From the NCBI GenBank assembly GCA_021029095.1, contig JAJOHG010000244.1, forward strand, positions 1 to 38,158: a DNA stretch of 38,158 nt, read 5' to 3'. The notes beneath the pieces are model-generated. The model made no database searches, was not told the origin of the DNA, and worked only from the letters and a program-made list of their open reading frames with translations. A program made the translations under genes and the position numbers. The stretch comes from Phellopilus nigrolimitatus. Taxonomy: Eukaryota > Basidiomycota > Agaricomycetes > Hymenochaetales > Hymenochaetaceae. Shown piece by piece: positions 22,352 to 31,315 of this stretch (within the stretch, counting starts at the first letter, position 1; the number at the start of each line of letters is the position of its first letter).

Positions 22352-22758
22352 GTTGGACACGTTTACTGTGGTCAACGTTCAAGGCAGACAGCGATGTTGA
22401 CGAGACCAAGAACACAGCGCGAGTGTTTAGTCAGCCAAAGTCTGCATAAGGAAAGAGAGACTTATGAGCGCTACAAATAGGCGCTTACTTCACTCCTATA
22501 TCATGTCACTCCTTTCTTGAAATATTGTTCCATATGAGCTTGAGAAATGTACTTCTCGCCCTTATACAGCCCCATTTCACATTCAAAGCGGAATTTCGAA
22601 ACGTCAAGTACCTGCGGACACCTGTTTGATAATTCCTTTCTACATGCATAAATATTATCGACTTGAAGTCTGGAGAAGGCCTGGCAAGAGCCCTTACGAG
22701 GGTAATGATAATCCAATTGCGCTCTTCCCCAATGCTTTAGACAACCATTATTGTAGAA
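22352..22758. other. Intergenic, CDC5 promoter / oxygenase 3' flank
   Basis: 407 bases between the oxygenase stop (22759) and the CDC5 start (22351), both on the minus strand. A 71-codon minus frame at 22501-22716 lacks an ATG and any family resemblance. No RNA gene seen. Confidence 0.5.
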
Positions 22759-23774
22759 CTAATCAGAAAACATAACATCGGTGCGTAAGACGTATTTCGC
22801 CCCTTTTTGAACGAGAGCACCCTCATGAAAGAGGCAATCATGACCATGCCTGAGAATCAATGGGAACAGGATAAGAAACACTTCAAGAAGAGAAACAAGA
22901 AGCTTACCGATGAAGAAGGGCCATGCCTCGTTGAAGATCTGGCTTGAGTGGCGGCTCCCTTTCTTTTTTCTTCCCATGTCCCATGTAGAAGATGGTCTGT
23001 TGACAGATGTAAGTACAAGATTCGGTAAAACTCCGTGACATGAAAAATGATATATTCGAGTTCTTGTCCTCACCTCTCCACCAACGACCCCGTCCTCTTT
23101 TCCACTCAAATATATCAAGAGTGTCCACTCCGAGTGAGTTCCCGTCGCAGAGTCGGTCACCGAGTCATCGTAATGGCACCCAAAATGCTGTCCTTCTGTG
23201 TATTTGTAAAGCCTTATATTCGGATTGAAAGAGTAGGCTGGTCGAGCGGAATTCTCAGTCGATCCAGGGTTAGCGTTCGATGTTTTTCTGACAATTTTAG
23301 ACGGCGGATAAGGGAAATCAGGAAGATGGGTCAAGAGAACAGAGAAGAGAGTGTCGGCAAAGGCGGGAGAGTGCATTGATACACGATCTGCGCAGATGTC
23401 GTATAAATCATTCCTGATATGTAGGGAGCAGGCCATAGCACTCACGGTTTACTCTGAGAGCCTCTCCTTTTTTCGGCGGAGGAGTGAGCTCCAGAGGGAG
23501 TTCTTCAATAAATTTGACGAAGAGCTTGCATTCTACGTCGTCAAGCACATCCTAATATCTAGCTTGAGATCTTGGAGGAGTCAGAGCAACCAAGTGAGAC
23601 ACAGACGGGAATAAGAACAATTTGATCAGGTTTGGCCCATTTGAGGACAAGTCCTTCCTTCGCAGAGATCAACGGAAAAGAAGGAATTGGGTGGGTTTTG
23701 CTCGACACAGGCTGTGTAGAGGTCGCGGCGTTCTGAGACTTATTAACGTTCAGTCCAGATTTTTTCTTTCCCAT
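22759..23774 (-). CDS. 2-oxoglutarate/Fe(II)-dependent dioxygenase (prolyl 4-hydroxylase-like)
   Basis: Five exons in phase, 255 aa: 23774-23607, 23551-23446, 23387-23074, 22996-22908, 22849-22759. The core is a P4H-type double-stranded beta-helix: RLYKYTEGQHFGCHYDDSV supplies the iron ligands His163 and Asp165, HGHDCLFHEGA supplies His234, and YVLRTDVMF holds Arg248, the likely 2-oxoglutarate-binding residue. EWTLLIYLSGKEDGVVGGET is also typical. There is no signal peptide; the N-terminus MGKKKSGLNVNKSQ is basic and suggests a cytosolic or nuclear enzyme rather than a collagen-type ER hydroxylase. The substrate (protein prolyl, or another small molecule or RNA) cannot be told. The start is supported by its position just 102 bp after the tRNA gene's 3' end and the lack of coding upstream. 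Confidence 0.88.
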
Positions 23775-23868
23775 TTCAGCGGAGAGCGATAGATAGAACG
23801 TTGAAATTAGTAAAGTGCTCGGGAACAGAAAAGATCGGGCGGAAAGGAAAGTGGAAGCAAATAAAACC

Positions 23869-23875
23869 AAAAACT
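23869..23875 (-). terminator. Pol III T-run after tRNA-Ser
   Basis: The minus strand reads GAGTTTTTGG right after the tRNA 3' end, a T5 tract expected to stop RNA polymerase III. Confidence 0.65.
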
Positions 23876-23970
23876 CGTCACCTGAGCGATTCGAACACTC
23901 GCGTGCAAAGCACAACCGCTGACTAGTGAATAATAGCAGGCGATCCCGTTAACCACTCCGGCAAAGTGAC
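23876..23970 (-). tRNA. tRNA-Ser(GCT) with a 13-nt intron
   Basis: Folds as an 82-nt type II tRNA on the minus strand. Acceptor GTCACTT (23970-23964) pairs with AGGTGAC (23883-23877), discriminator G. The D-stem CCG/CGG encloses GAGTGGTTAA. The anticodon stem ATCGC/GCGGT surrounds CTGCTA plus A, giving anticodon GCT. A long variable arm has GTGC-TTT-GCAC, and the T-arm is GAGTG-TTCGAAT-CGCTC. The intron TTATTCACTAGTC sits at the canonical position after base 37. A-box (TTGCCGGAGTGG) and B-box (TGTTCGAATCG) are internal pol III promoters. It decodes AGC/AGU serine codons. Confidence 0.93.
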
Positions 23971-24406
23971 TTACAGAAACTTTGAAAACATTCATTGCTA
24001 TGTCCGGAACATCATCCAAAAGGACGATCTTGCCCTTAGACCACACTTATGAAAATATGTTCGAAGCTCAACGAGGATTTGATAGCCGGAAACACTTCGT
24101 TTCATGGATTTCTCTAAAAATACTTGCGTGATAAGGCTATTTTTTTTTCAGCTTTTGCGAGCGTGTAGCAGCATGAATCGTCTTTCAGCCAGATTGCCCT
24201 TTTGAGGTGAGTTGGCCTGTTGCAACTTTTTGCGCACAGTAAGAAGGATTTTTAAAAAGCTGCAACGTAGTTGAATCGTTACTATATGCGCAGTATAATA
24301 TTCTAAGACCGCAATACACATCGAATTATCTGAACCAGTGTGCACGTTGTACAGTCATATTGAAGTTGTACACTTTTTCCTCCTTTATTAGTATTGTCCC
24401 TATCCT
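23971..24406. other. Intergenic between tRNA-Ser and SER1
   Basis: 436 bases. A T-run at 24142-24149 and AT-rich sequence are present; no coding frame with a plausible start. Part should be the SER1 3' UTR. Confidence 0.5.
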
Positions 24407-25750
24407 TCATTGTACAGTCTGCGCAATAAACTGCTTGATGAACGAGACGACCTTGTCTACTTGGTCTTCTGTGATGGCGTTGTAGATGGAGATTCTCATA
24501 CCTAAAGAAAATGGATCAGAGCAGAGCTAGAAGAGCATTAGAAAAGACATACCTCCGACCGAACTAGATTTGCAATATCTCAGAACGCTTAATCACAATC
24601 GCCATTGTACAGAGAACTGTGCTCACCGATGTCCCTCCATAGCCTTGAAGCCCTGCGATTCCCCTGCGGACAAGAACGCTTTCTCGACTTCTGTGTCCCT
24701 ACCCGTGAACACGACGTTCATCCAGCTCCTTGAGCCCTCTTTAACGTTCAAGCGTAGAAGACCCTTCTCTTCAGCCTCCGCGAGGATTCCATATAGCTTC
24801 TCCTGCTTCCGCCTATTCGTTTCCTCGACAGCTGCCAACCCGCCAAGCTTCTCCATGCGCTGCAGCACAAGCATCGCGACGTAGACTGCAAACGTCGAGG
24901 GCGTGTTGTACAGATTTTTCGAGTCTGCGTACGTTTTGTACGCGAGGATGATCGGCACGGGCGTTGCGCCCATTTTTGCTGCGGAGTCGACGTCGACGAG
25001 ACAATCTTCGCGCACGATGAGGATCGTAAGGCCGGACGGGCCGATGTTTTTCTGCGCGCCTGCAAAAATTATGGCGTGATCTGCTAGGTGCGGGATCGCG
25101 CGGGACATGAATGACGACGAGTAGTCCGCCACCAGTGGCGGGATCGTGCCTCCACCAGCACCCCCGCGCGGCAGGAGGTGGAACGGGAAGCTCGCGGGCG
25201 AGGCCTCCTGTGGGGAGTACTGCACACCGTCAACTGTCTCGTTCTCGCAGTAATAAACGAGCACGGGGTCCGCCGAAAACGCGAACGTTTCGTGCGGCGG
25301 GATGCCCACGAAGCGCTTCCCGTCGGACGAGTGCGCGCGCGCGTCCGCGACGACGTTCACCCGTGCTCCCCCGAGCCGGCGCGCCTCCTCGACAGCCTTC
25401 TTGCTCCACGAGCCCGTAACGACGTAGTCCATTACGCGCTCGTCGTTCGCGAGGTGTGGATGCAGGAGGCGGTGGCGCGCCTGCATGTTCAGCACGACGC
25501 TCGAGAACTGCTGCGTGCCGCCGCCCTGCATGAAGAGGACGTGGTGCGTGGGAGGCACATCGAGCTGCGTGCGGATAGATTGCTCGAGCTGAGAGACGAC
25601 GGTGCCAAATTCCTTCGAGCGGTGAGATATCTCTGTAATGCCGATACCAGTGCCCTGGAAGTTGAGGAGAGCCTTGGTAGCCTCATCTAGAACAGACTCT
25701 GGGAGAGCGGAGGGCCCAGCGCCAAAATTAATGACTTGCGAGCGATCCAT
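24407..25750 (-). CDS. SER1: Phosphoserine aminotransferase
   Basis: Three exons in phase, 409 aa: 25750-24627, an 11-nt micro-exon 24563-24553, and 24501-24407. The enzyme converts 3-phosphohydroxypyruvate plus glutamate to 3-phosphoserine and 2-oxoglutarate, step two of serine synthesis, using PLP. Visible motifs are INFGAGPSALPESVL at the N-terminus, GTGIGITEISHRSKEF, VLFMQGGGTQQFSSV, VTGSWSKKA, VADYSSSFMSR, IIFAGAQKNIGPSG with the PLP lysine at residue 234, NTPSTFAVYVAMLVLQ, and EGHRSVGGMRISIYNAIT, where SVGG comes from the micro-exon. Length fits the family. The ATG at 25750 (MDRSQVINFGAGP) is the natural start. Exon 1 is strikingly GC-rich with CGC/GCG codons, unlike its neighbours. Confidence 0.95.
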
Positions 25751-27105
25751 GCCGAATTGCAACTTAGTATTCGAAGCACCAGCTCGAGTAAGTGGTCTTG
25801 CAAGATGAGCAAAGTTTCACTTGATCGACGATCCACACGACAATCACGAGTTTACTGAACAGGCAATCTACTGAACAAATGCACGCGATAAATCATCATA
25901 AACGCCCACAAACGCTTCGAAACACCCCCGAGAAAAGAGAGGGTAAGGGCACAATGGACAGAAAAATAGAAGTGAGATGGATGATGAGCACAGCGCTGAG
26001 GGCACTCCGAAATCATCGCGCGCATAGGCAAGCCACGGATGTAAACTCGGGCGTCGGCATCCTCAAAGCAATTCTCTGTTTTCAATCTCCTTCGGAGGGA
26101 AATTAAACACATAAGCAGCATAGTTGGACTTATGGGGTTCAGCGCACGCGGTGGCCACACGAGCGCATTGCAGATACGCCTCGCGCTCATCGCCGAAAGT
26201 TCTATCTCGGACACGACCGTCACTTCGATCTTAGTGCCTTTCAGTGCGTCTGATACGAAAACACGTTGACTCTCGAAGCGTGTAAATAACAACACCAAAA
26301 TGACACGAGTCTGGTCATCGGAGACAAAGCAATATACTTTACAGAACAGACGCGATCTGCACGGGGTTAGATGCTCACGGGAGCTTTCTCATGATCGGCA
26401 ATTTCTTCAGTCTATCGGCACGAGGAGATTAACAGAATTCGAGAATACCCTGCCCGCGATGATACAATTTGCAAGCAGGCGAGATTACAGCAAAAAGAGT
26501 AGCTACTTGATGCGATAGAGTACCATAAAAAAATCACCAGGAATGATGGATGAGATCGTTGGACCGCCTCGTAGGGGGGTCGTTGTAAGACATGTACATG
26601 GATAAACAGGTCAGTGACAGAAAATGAATGAATTTGATCAAAGCCGTGAAGGAGTGGGAAAGAAAGAGAAGAAATCAATGTTGGCACAAAATCGAAGATC
26701 TGGGAGACAAAACAAAACATCGAATCGACGACGTCAGGCAAAAGGGTGGCAGAATATGACGACTTCCAAGGAGAAGACACAAGTCAAAGAATATGCGATC
26801 AAATCCGCATTTGGATGGAGAGGGTTGATGGATAAGAAAGAAGTGGAACGAGTTACACGAATGGATAACGTCCGCAGGTTTCGGTCCGACGAGAGAGGAA
26901 GTGAACACAACCGATGAGATACAACGTACGAGATGTCGTTCAGTAAATGGTGCAAGGGAAATATGGGATTGCCGATGTTGATTTGCAGAAATATGTTATG
27001 AAAATGCAAATTTCACGTATAATTTGTGTCGTAATGATGATGAACCCGGAAGCAATACAGATAGGATAGGTGCGGCATAAAGACGAGCAGGGGAGTGTAA
27101 GAGCT
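25751..27105. other. 1.36-kb stretch without a supported gene
   Basis: Lies between SER1 and the orphan gene, both on the minus strand. It should include the SER1 promoter and the orphan's 3' UTR. 26620-26920 is markedly purine-rich on + (GGAGTGGGAAAGAAAGAGAA). A minus frame at 25852-26298 reads protein-like in part but has no ATG at its head and no family match. I see no RNA gene or repeat. Confidence 0.5.
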
Positions 27106-27998
27106 TCAGGAAGATGGAAGCTCGTTTTGCCACCAAGGCTCCTCTACGTCTGCGAAGGCCACGGGCATCAAGTTGTGGAAACCAGCGTTGACGGAAAGCA
27201 AAGACACGCGCGGGGGCGGCGTCTTCAGCACATCGTCGTTCATAGAAGATATCCCGTCAGAACAGAAAGGGATTTCTGACAGAGGCGTTTGGGGAGAGAG
27301 TGAAGGTGTAAGTTCTGGTGTGATTGAGCTGACGTCGGTGGGAAACGGAGCCGAGCGCAAAGACGACTTGCGGCTGCGAATCGGACCTGCACCAGACCCT
27401 ACAGAGCCGTGTTTCTCCTCTGGAAGCAGGGAAAGGTCTGCAAAACTCCAAGGCTGAAGTAGATCGGGGGTGGGCTCCTGATTCAACACGGAGAACCATG
27501 CTGGTTGCTGGTCAAAAATAGCGGGATCGCCACGTATTATGCCGCAATCGGGATGTCTGCAGTGGCGCGCTCGGGTTGCTGTGCGCGAAAGGTGGGGAGT
27601 TCTTCTTCTCTTGGTAGAGCTACATGAGGGGGGAGGGGATCCCTACAAACAAGAGGCGAAATTAAGTGGCGTCCTTCCCAGCATGTACAAAAAAGAATAC
27701 TTACGGAGCAAGAAAGACGCGAGCGGCGTTCAATAAGACGGATGGGGGACATGAGGCGAGAAGGCACATCCCTTGGGCTCGAACATCGAGCGATCGACTG
27801 GGGGGAGGGGGGACGAAGGGTAAGTATGCGCGATTCTCGGAGGGGAGCAAGGGACGTGTTACTGACGCGATCGCCGACGGAGACAACAGAAGGGACGGCG
27901 GACAGCTGGTCGTCTGCGGGGAGGGGGTTGCGCCTGGAGGATGGGGTGGGACGACGGGGAGCTGGAGCGTGTACTGAGGGAGCGCGAGGAGCGGGCAT
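27106..27998 (-). CDS. Orphan disordered Ser/Pro-rich protein
   Basis: Two exons join in phase: 27998-27705 and 27642-27106, 276 aa, intron 27704-27643 with GTAAGT...TTGTAG. I do not recognise the family. The N-terminal half is Pro/Arg/Ser-rich (MPAPRAPSVHAPAPRRPTPS, LTLRPPSPQS), followed by a basic stretch at the junction (STKRRRTPHLSRTATRARH) that could be a nuclear signal. The C-terminal half has many S/T-P sites (ITPELTPSLSPQTPLSEIP, KTPPPRVSLL) and ends in the Trp-containing VEEPWWQNELPSS. It is probably intrinsically disordered, perhaps a regulated nuclear protein, which is only a guess. The start is supported by a pyrimidine-rich leader just upstream on the minus strand. Long open frames on both sides of a clean intron favour a real gene. 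Confidence 0.6.
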
Positions 27999-29222
27999 GA
28001 TGCGGGCGATAAGGGACGCGTCTGGAGAGCAGAGAGCAGAGAGCAGAGAGAGGGAATCCTGGATGTACAGCTAGAGATACAGAGAATATAAATCGTTGCA
28101 GAGATTGACAGATGTTACTTTGGGGAGGGAAGGGAATGCGGGTGCGGCATGTCGTGAGGAGGCAGTAATAAGCAGACAATGGGCGTAGGAGAAAGAGGGA
28201 GTAGACAGATCTGGGAACGTGTCGAGCGAGACGCGTCCTTGCCGGACTTTAGGGCCGGCCTCTCATCGAGATCCGTCCTCTTTGATCATCTCCTTATTTG
28301 ATTCCGAGATCGACTCACTTTTCCGAATTGCCTCGTGGAAAGACCTCCACGCGTCCCGACCCCCGCTGGTCGCCGCTCAGGACCCGACGCCCGTATCGAG
28401 GGCGCCCACACTTCACTTCTGCGCCCCCCTTCGTCTCGATTTCCCTTTCCCCTCCCCGCCTCGGCATCGCACTTTGCTGTGCCAGATCGATACCATCGCG
28501 ATGTAGGGTCTGTCACACTCACGCACAATAAAACGCGCTCCATGCGCGTATACCGCGTTGCGACGTGTCCTGCTCTCTCCCGTCAACGCGTCCCCACGCA
28601 CGATGATTCACATCGATCCCATACCATTGTTCCACGCGTCTCTCGACGTTTCACTTCCCTTTCCAGGCCCAGTGCCCCTCCCATAATAGCATACATCTTC
28701 CTTCTTCTTCTTCTACTACCGCAGCAGTCAGCACGCTCCTGCCGCCAGTTCGCCATTGTCCCCCTCATACGGAGCCAAATTAGCTCCTTCTTGAGCCTAC
28801 TTCCGTTACGGTAGCAGCTCGATTAGGTTGATCCGATCCTCCCGACGTGGCGTATTACCGCCGCCACTGCTCCTCGTGCAACAACGCCGACGCATCGAAT
28901 TCGAAAATCACCTCCGGCTTCACTGCGGACGCTGTCTTCTTTAAGCATCCGTCTTGCGCCCCGTTTCGGCTTCTAAAAACAGAAAGAGCTTTGCCAGCAT
29001 ATGGCCAAGGGGCAAGTCTTAATGTGGCGTGTGGCGAAGTCTTGGTTTCGTCTGAAAGTCTTTTTAGCAGATATACGTGTACATGCCAAACATACTCGCG
29101 AGTCGTAAGCTCTATTCTGAAGCTATGCTCCGTTTATGGGTCCAAGTATGTCCTCGGCTACATAGCCACTGGAATCAATAAATGACTCGAATTAACTTCA
29201 TGTGCTCCTTGCATGCAACGTC
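27999..29222. other. Non-coding stretch with strong pyrimidine bias (divergent promoter or non-coding transcript)
   Basis: No frame with an ATG and family resemblance. The + strand is CT-rich from about 28245 to 28800 (for example CTTCCTTCTTCTTCTTCTAC around 28690-28710), resembling a long fungal 5' leader, while 27999-28200 is CT-rich on the minus strand and looks like the leader of the orphan gene. A + strand transcript may start here but I cannot find its coding part. Confidence 0.5.
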
Positions 29223-29417
29223 CTAGGCTTCAGATTTTTCAGACTGCGGCACAGACGTCGCTTCTGCTATTATCTCTCGTCTTCTATCCGGATCATCAGG
29301 GAGAAATTGGGTACTTATAAATTTTCCGCAGGCGGCTGCGCGCCTCTGAGCCTCCTGAGCGCCGAGCCCCGATTTCACACCAAACTGCAGTCCAGAAGAG
29401 GCTAGGCATGCCATCAT
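29223..29417 (-). CDS. Possible small protein, 64 aa
   Basis: Begins with a double ATG (MMACLASSGLQFGVKSGLGA) and ends ...SVPQSEKSEA at a TAG at 29225-29223. The middle (QEAQRRAAACGKFISTQFLP) is amphipathic and the tail charged. No recognised domain or intron. It may be a chance frame; composition is the only support. Confidence 0.28.
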   Translation of the reverse strand: MMACLASSGLQFGVKSGLGAQEAQRRAAACGKFISTQFLPDDPDRRREIIAEATSVPQSEKSEA

Positions 29418-29754
29418 CTATTGAGTTCCAGCACCAGCCGGCCCCGCTGTCTAACATCTACATGCGCTTGGAGGCTCGAGTCAGATGCGATTAGATATCA
29501 AATCCCTCCTATGACTTGCGTAGAATCAAATTAAATTAAAACACAAGATTATCTGTGCAATGCTCTGATTCGAATCGTGGCGACGTTCCCGCCGTTCCCG
29601 TCAAGAAATCAAGTTGATCGCTTGCATCATTCGAGTGGGCACGACTTGAGCCCCGATCTCAAAAATAAGCTCTGAATCGCCGGCCTGCATCATCGGGCGT
29701 TCGAGCGCCCGCTGTCGGCCGCGTCACTGTCAGACAGTCAAACAGACTAGGCTG
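29418..29754. other. Intergenic, nothing identified
   Basis: 337 bases. A GATTCGAATC palindrome at 29569-29578 resembles a tRNA T-loop but no tRNA body surrounds it. Confidence 0.5.
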
Positions 29755-30339
29755 TTACAGTTGGAAAGCGTGCTTGCTAGCGCCAGCGCCAAGGCGAAGT
29801 TGCGAGGACATCAAGATCCGCGCGCCGTCGTGGCGTTCGGAAAGGCTGATTAAAAACAGGCTCACCCTCGGACGTGCGAGCTCTGACTCAAGCTCGGGAC
29901 GAAGATATTCGTCCAAATACTGATGTCTGCATTGGGCAGTTTCCAAGGACAGACTCTCATTAGAAGGGAAGAACGTTGCCATTACGCGTTCTTCTCGCGT
30001 GCGAAATTGAGACGAGTTATATGAACCCATAGCTCGTTTGACGACAAGAGCTTCTCTGAGGACCGCAGGAACCCTCGCCACCGCAGCACGTCCGTTCCGA
30101 ATATCACGCAGCAGCATTGCCCGAACTGGCGCAGCAGCCACTTGGGCAGGGGAGAGCGCATTAAGCCTATCCGTCCCGCTGCCGCAGTAAGACACAAGAG
30201 CGGCCGTGTCGGAAATTGCTTCCATTAACTCCCCCGAACGACAACCTCGGAAGTGAGAAGCGAACACAAAGCCAAGCAACGTATCACTGTAAGAAAAGGA
30301 CGTGAATACAAGATGCTGAAATTTCGAAGCCGCAGACAT
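29755..30339 (-). CDS. Orphan protein, 194 aa, single exon
   Basis: ATG at 30339 (MSAASKFQHLVFTSFSYSDT) to a TAA at 29757-29755. I recognise no family. The body is Ala/Arg-rich and looks alpha-helical (LSPAQVAAAPVRAMLLRDIR, VARVPAVLREALVVKRAMGS, ETAQCRHQYLDEYLRPELES). There is a possible 3' intron starting at GTGAGCC after ARPR, which would change the tail. A frame this long is only borderline improbable by chance in 38 kb, so the call rests on length and the protein-like composition. It lies upstream of HSP90 on the other strand. Confidence 0.42.
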   Translation of the reverse strand: MSAASKFQHLVFTSFSYSDTLLGFVFASHFRGCRSGELMEAISDTAALVSYCGSGTDRLNALSPAQVAAAPVRAMLLRDIRNGRAAVARVPAVLREALVVKRAMGSYNSSQFRTREERVMATFFPSNESLSLETAQCRHQYLDEYLRPELESELARPRVSLFLISLSERHDGARILMSSQLRLGAGASKHAFQL

Positions 30340-31005
30340 CAGAAGCGCACACGCCGATAGCTCAGTTGCACAGGATGAGCATATACCAACAGTGCATATT
30401 GCTGCTTATCTCTAGAAACCACCGAATACAAAATATACGTATGTATGGTGAGCAAAGCTCCCGCCAGCACTCGAAATGATCGTCGCACTAACTGATTGGC
30501 GATTAAAAGTATTACAATGCGCACCAACTAGGCATCTCGGGCGCGTATCATTGGCTTCTTGCAAGAAAACTTCATTCAGGCTTCCGTTGTTTACGAAGGA
30601 GACAGCCACATAGACCAAACCGCTACGGCCAGATCATGCATAAAGAGCACATCTGTTTGTTGTCCGTAGAGAAGACGGCGGAAATGAAAGTGCTCATTTC
30701 ACAGTCCGCAGTAACCGAAGAACAAGCACCAACGAAACAAAAGGAGTTGAGAGATATCTGAGAGATATCTTAGGGGTAGAACCTTTTGAAACGCCATTGT
30801 TCGCAATGATGCGCAATGATGAATTCGTGCACAGGCCTGCGGTGTCATATGGGAATTCTTCGAGGACCCACGAAAAAACGAATATCACGGGCACAGGAAA
30901 GCCAAGGATGTTTATACTGCGTCGAAGACAAGTTCGAAACGTAAGAAGCGTTGAGAAAAGCACAGGAAAGACAGAAGTTGCAAGAGAGGTAAGGAGACTG
31001 GACGG

Positions 31006-31022
31006 TTCTGGAAGGTTCTGGA
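31006..31022 (+). promoter_or_regulatory. Heat-shock element, alternating TTC/GAA array
   Basis: TTCTGGAAGGTTCTGGA contains TTCnnGAAnnTTCnnGA, three perfect and a partial fourth Hsf1 half-site, 294 bp before the HSP90 start codon. Confidence 0.8.
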
Positions 31023-31158
31023 TCCATGGTGAGCCTGCTATTGAACGAGCCACAGCTGGATGGGATGTCATGTGAGCGCGTTCAGGCATGTACCGTGAGA
31101 ATGAGTTACTGACTTCAGCAGTGTGTGACGCAGGCTAGTGGCGTGTAACAATGCTCTC

Positions 31159-31166
31159 GAAGGTTC
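31159..31166 (+). promoter_or_regulatory. Second heat-shock element pair GAAGGTTC
   Basis: GAAnnTTC dimer about 150 bp before the HSP90 start, the usual distance for an Hsf1 site. Confidence 0.55.
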
Positions 31167-31315
31167 CACAGTATCACAGAAACGGGTCGAAACAAACCTC
31201 CAAAGAGTAGAAAAGCGGTTCGCCCAAAGGCGCGTTCCGCACTTGATTGCTCTCTCTCATCTCACCTTCCCTCCCGCCATTCATCTTCCATCTCCCGTAC
31301 TTAAAAACAAAAACC

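Larger units (their letters stand above)
30340..31315. other. HSP90 upstream region
   Basis: About 980 bases between the orphan start (-) and HSP90 (+), so a divergent promoter. The proximal part holds the heat-shock elements listed separately and a CT-rich leader (31248-31298). A 131-codon minus frame at 30694-31089 overlaps these elements and is probably spurious. Confidence 0.6.

Noticed and set aside
25178..25690. Plus-strand frame of 170 codons antisense to SER1
   Set aside because: Shadow of GC-rich SER1 exon 1; the minus strand is clearly phosphoserine aminotransferase.
25852..26298. Minus-strand open frame of 148 codons downstream of the orphan gene
   Set aside because: No ATG at its head, no splice context joining it to a neighbour, no recognisable domain.
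26624..26917. Plus-strand Lys/Arg-rich frame of 97 codons
   Set aside because: Explained by purine-rich sequence, which lacks stops on one strand; no homologous pattern.
29569..29578. GATTCGAATC resembling a tRNA B-box
   Set aside because: No cloverleaf can be built on either strand; it is just a palindrome.
30351..30400. tRNA-like D-arm GATAGCTCAGTTG...GATGAGC
   Set aside because: No anticodon stem, T-loop (TTCGA/TTCAA) or closing acceptor follows within tRNA distance.
30694..31089. Minus-strand frame of 131 codons with an ATG
   Set aside because: Overlaps the HSP90 heat-shock element region, has no family resemblance and a composition close to random.
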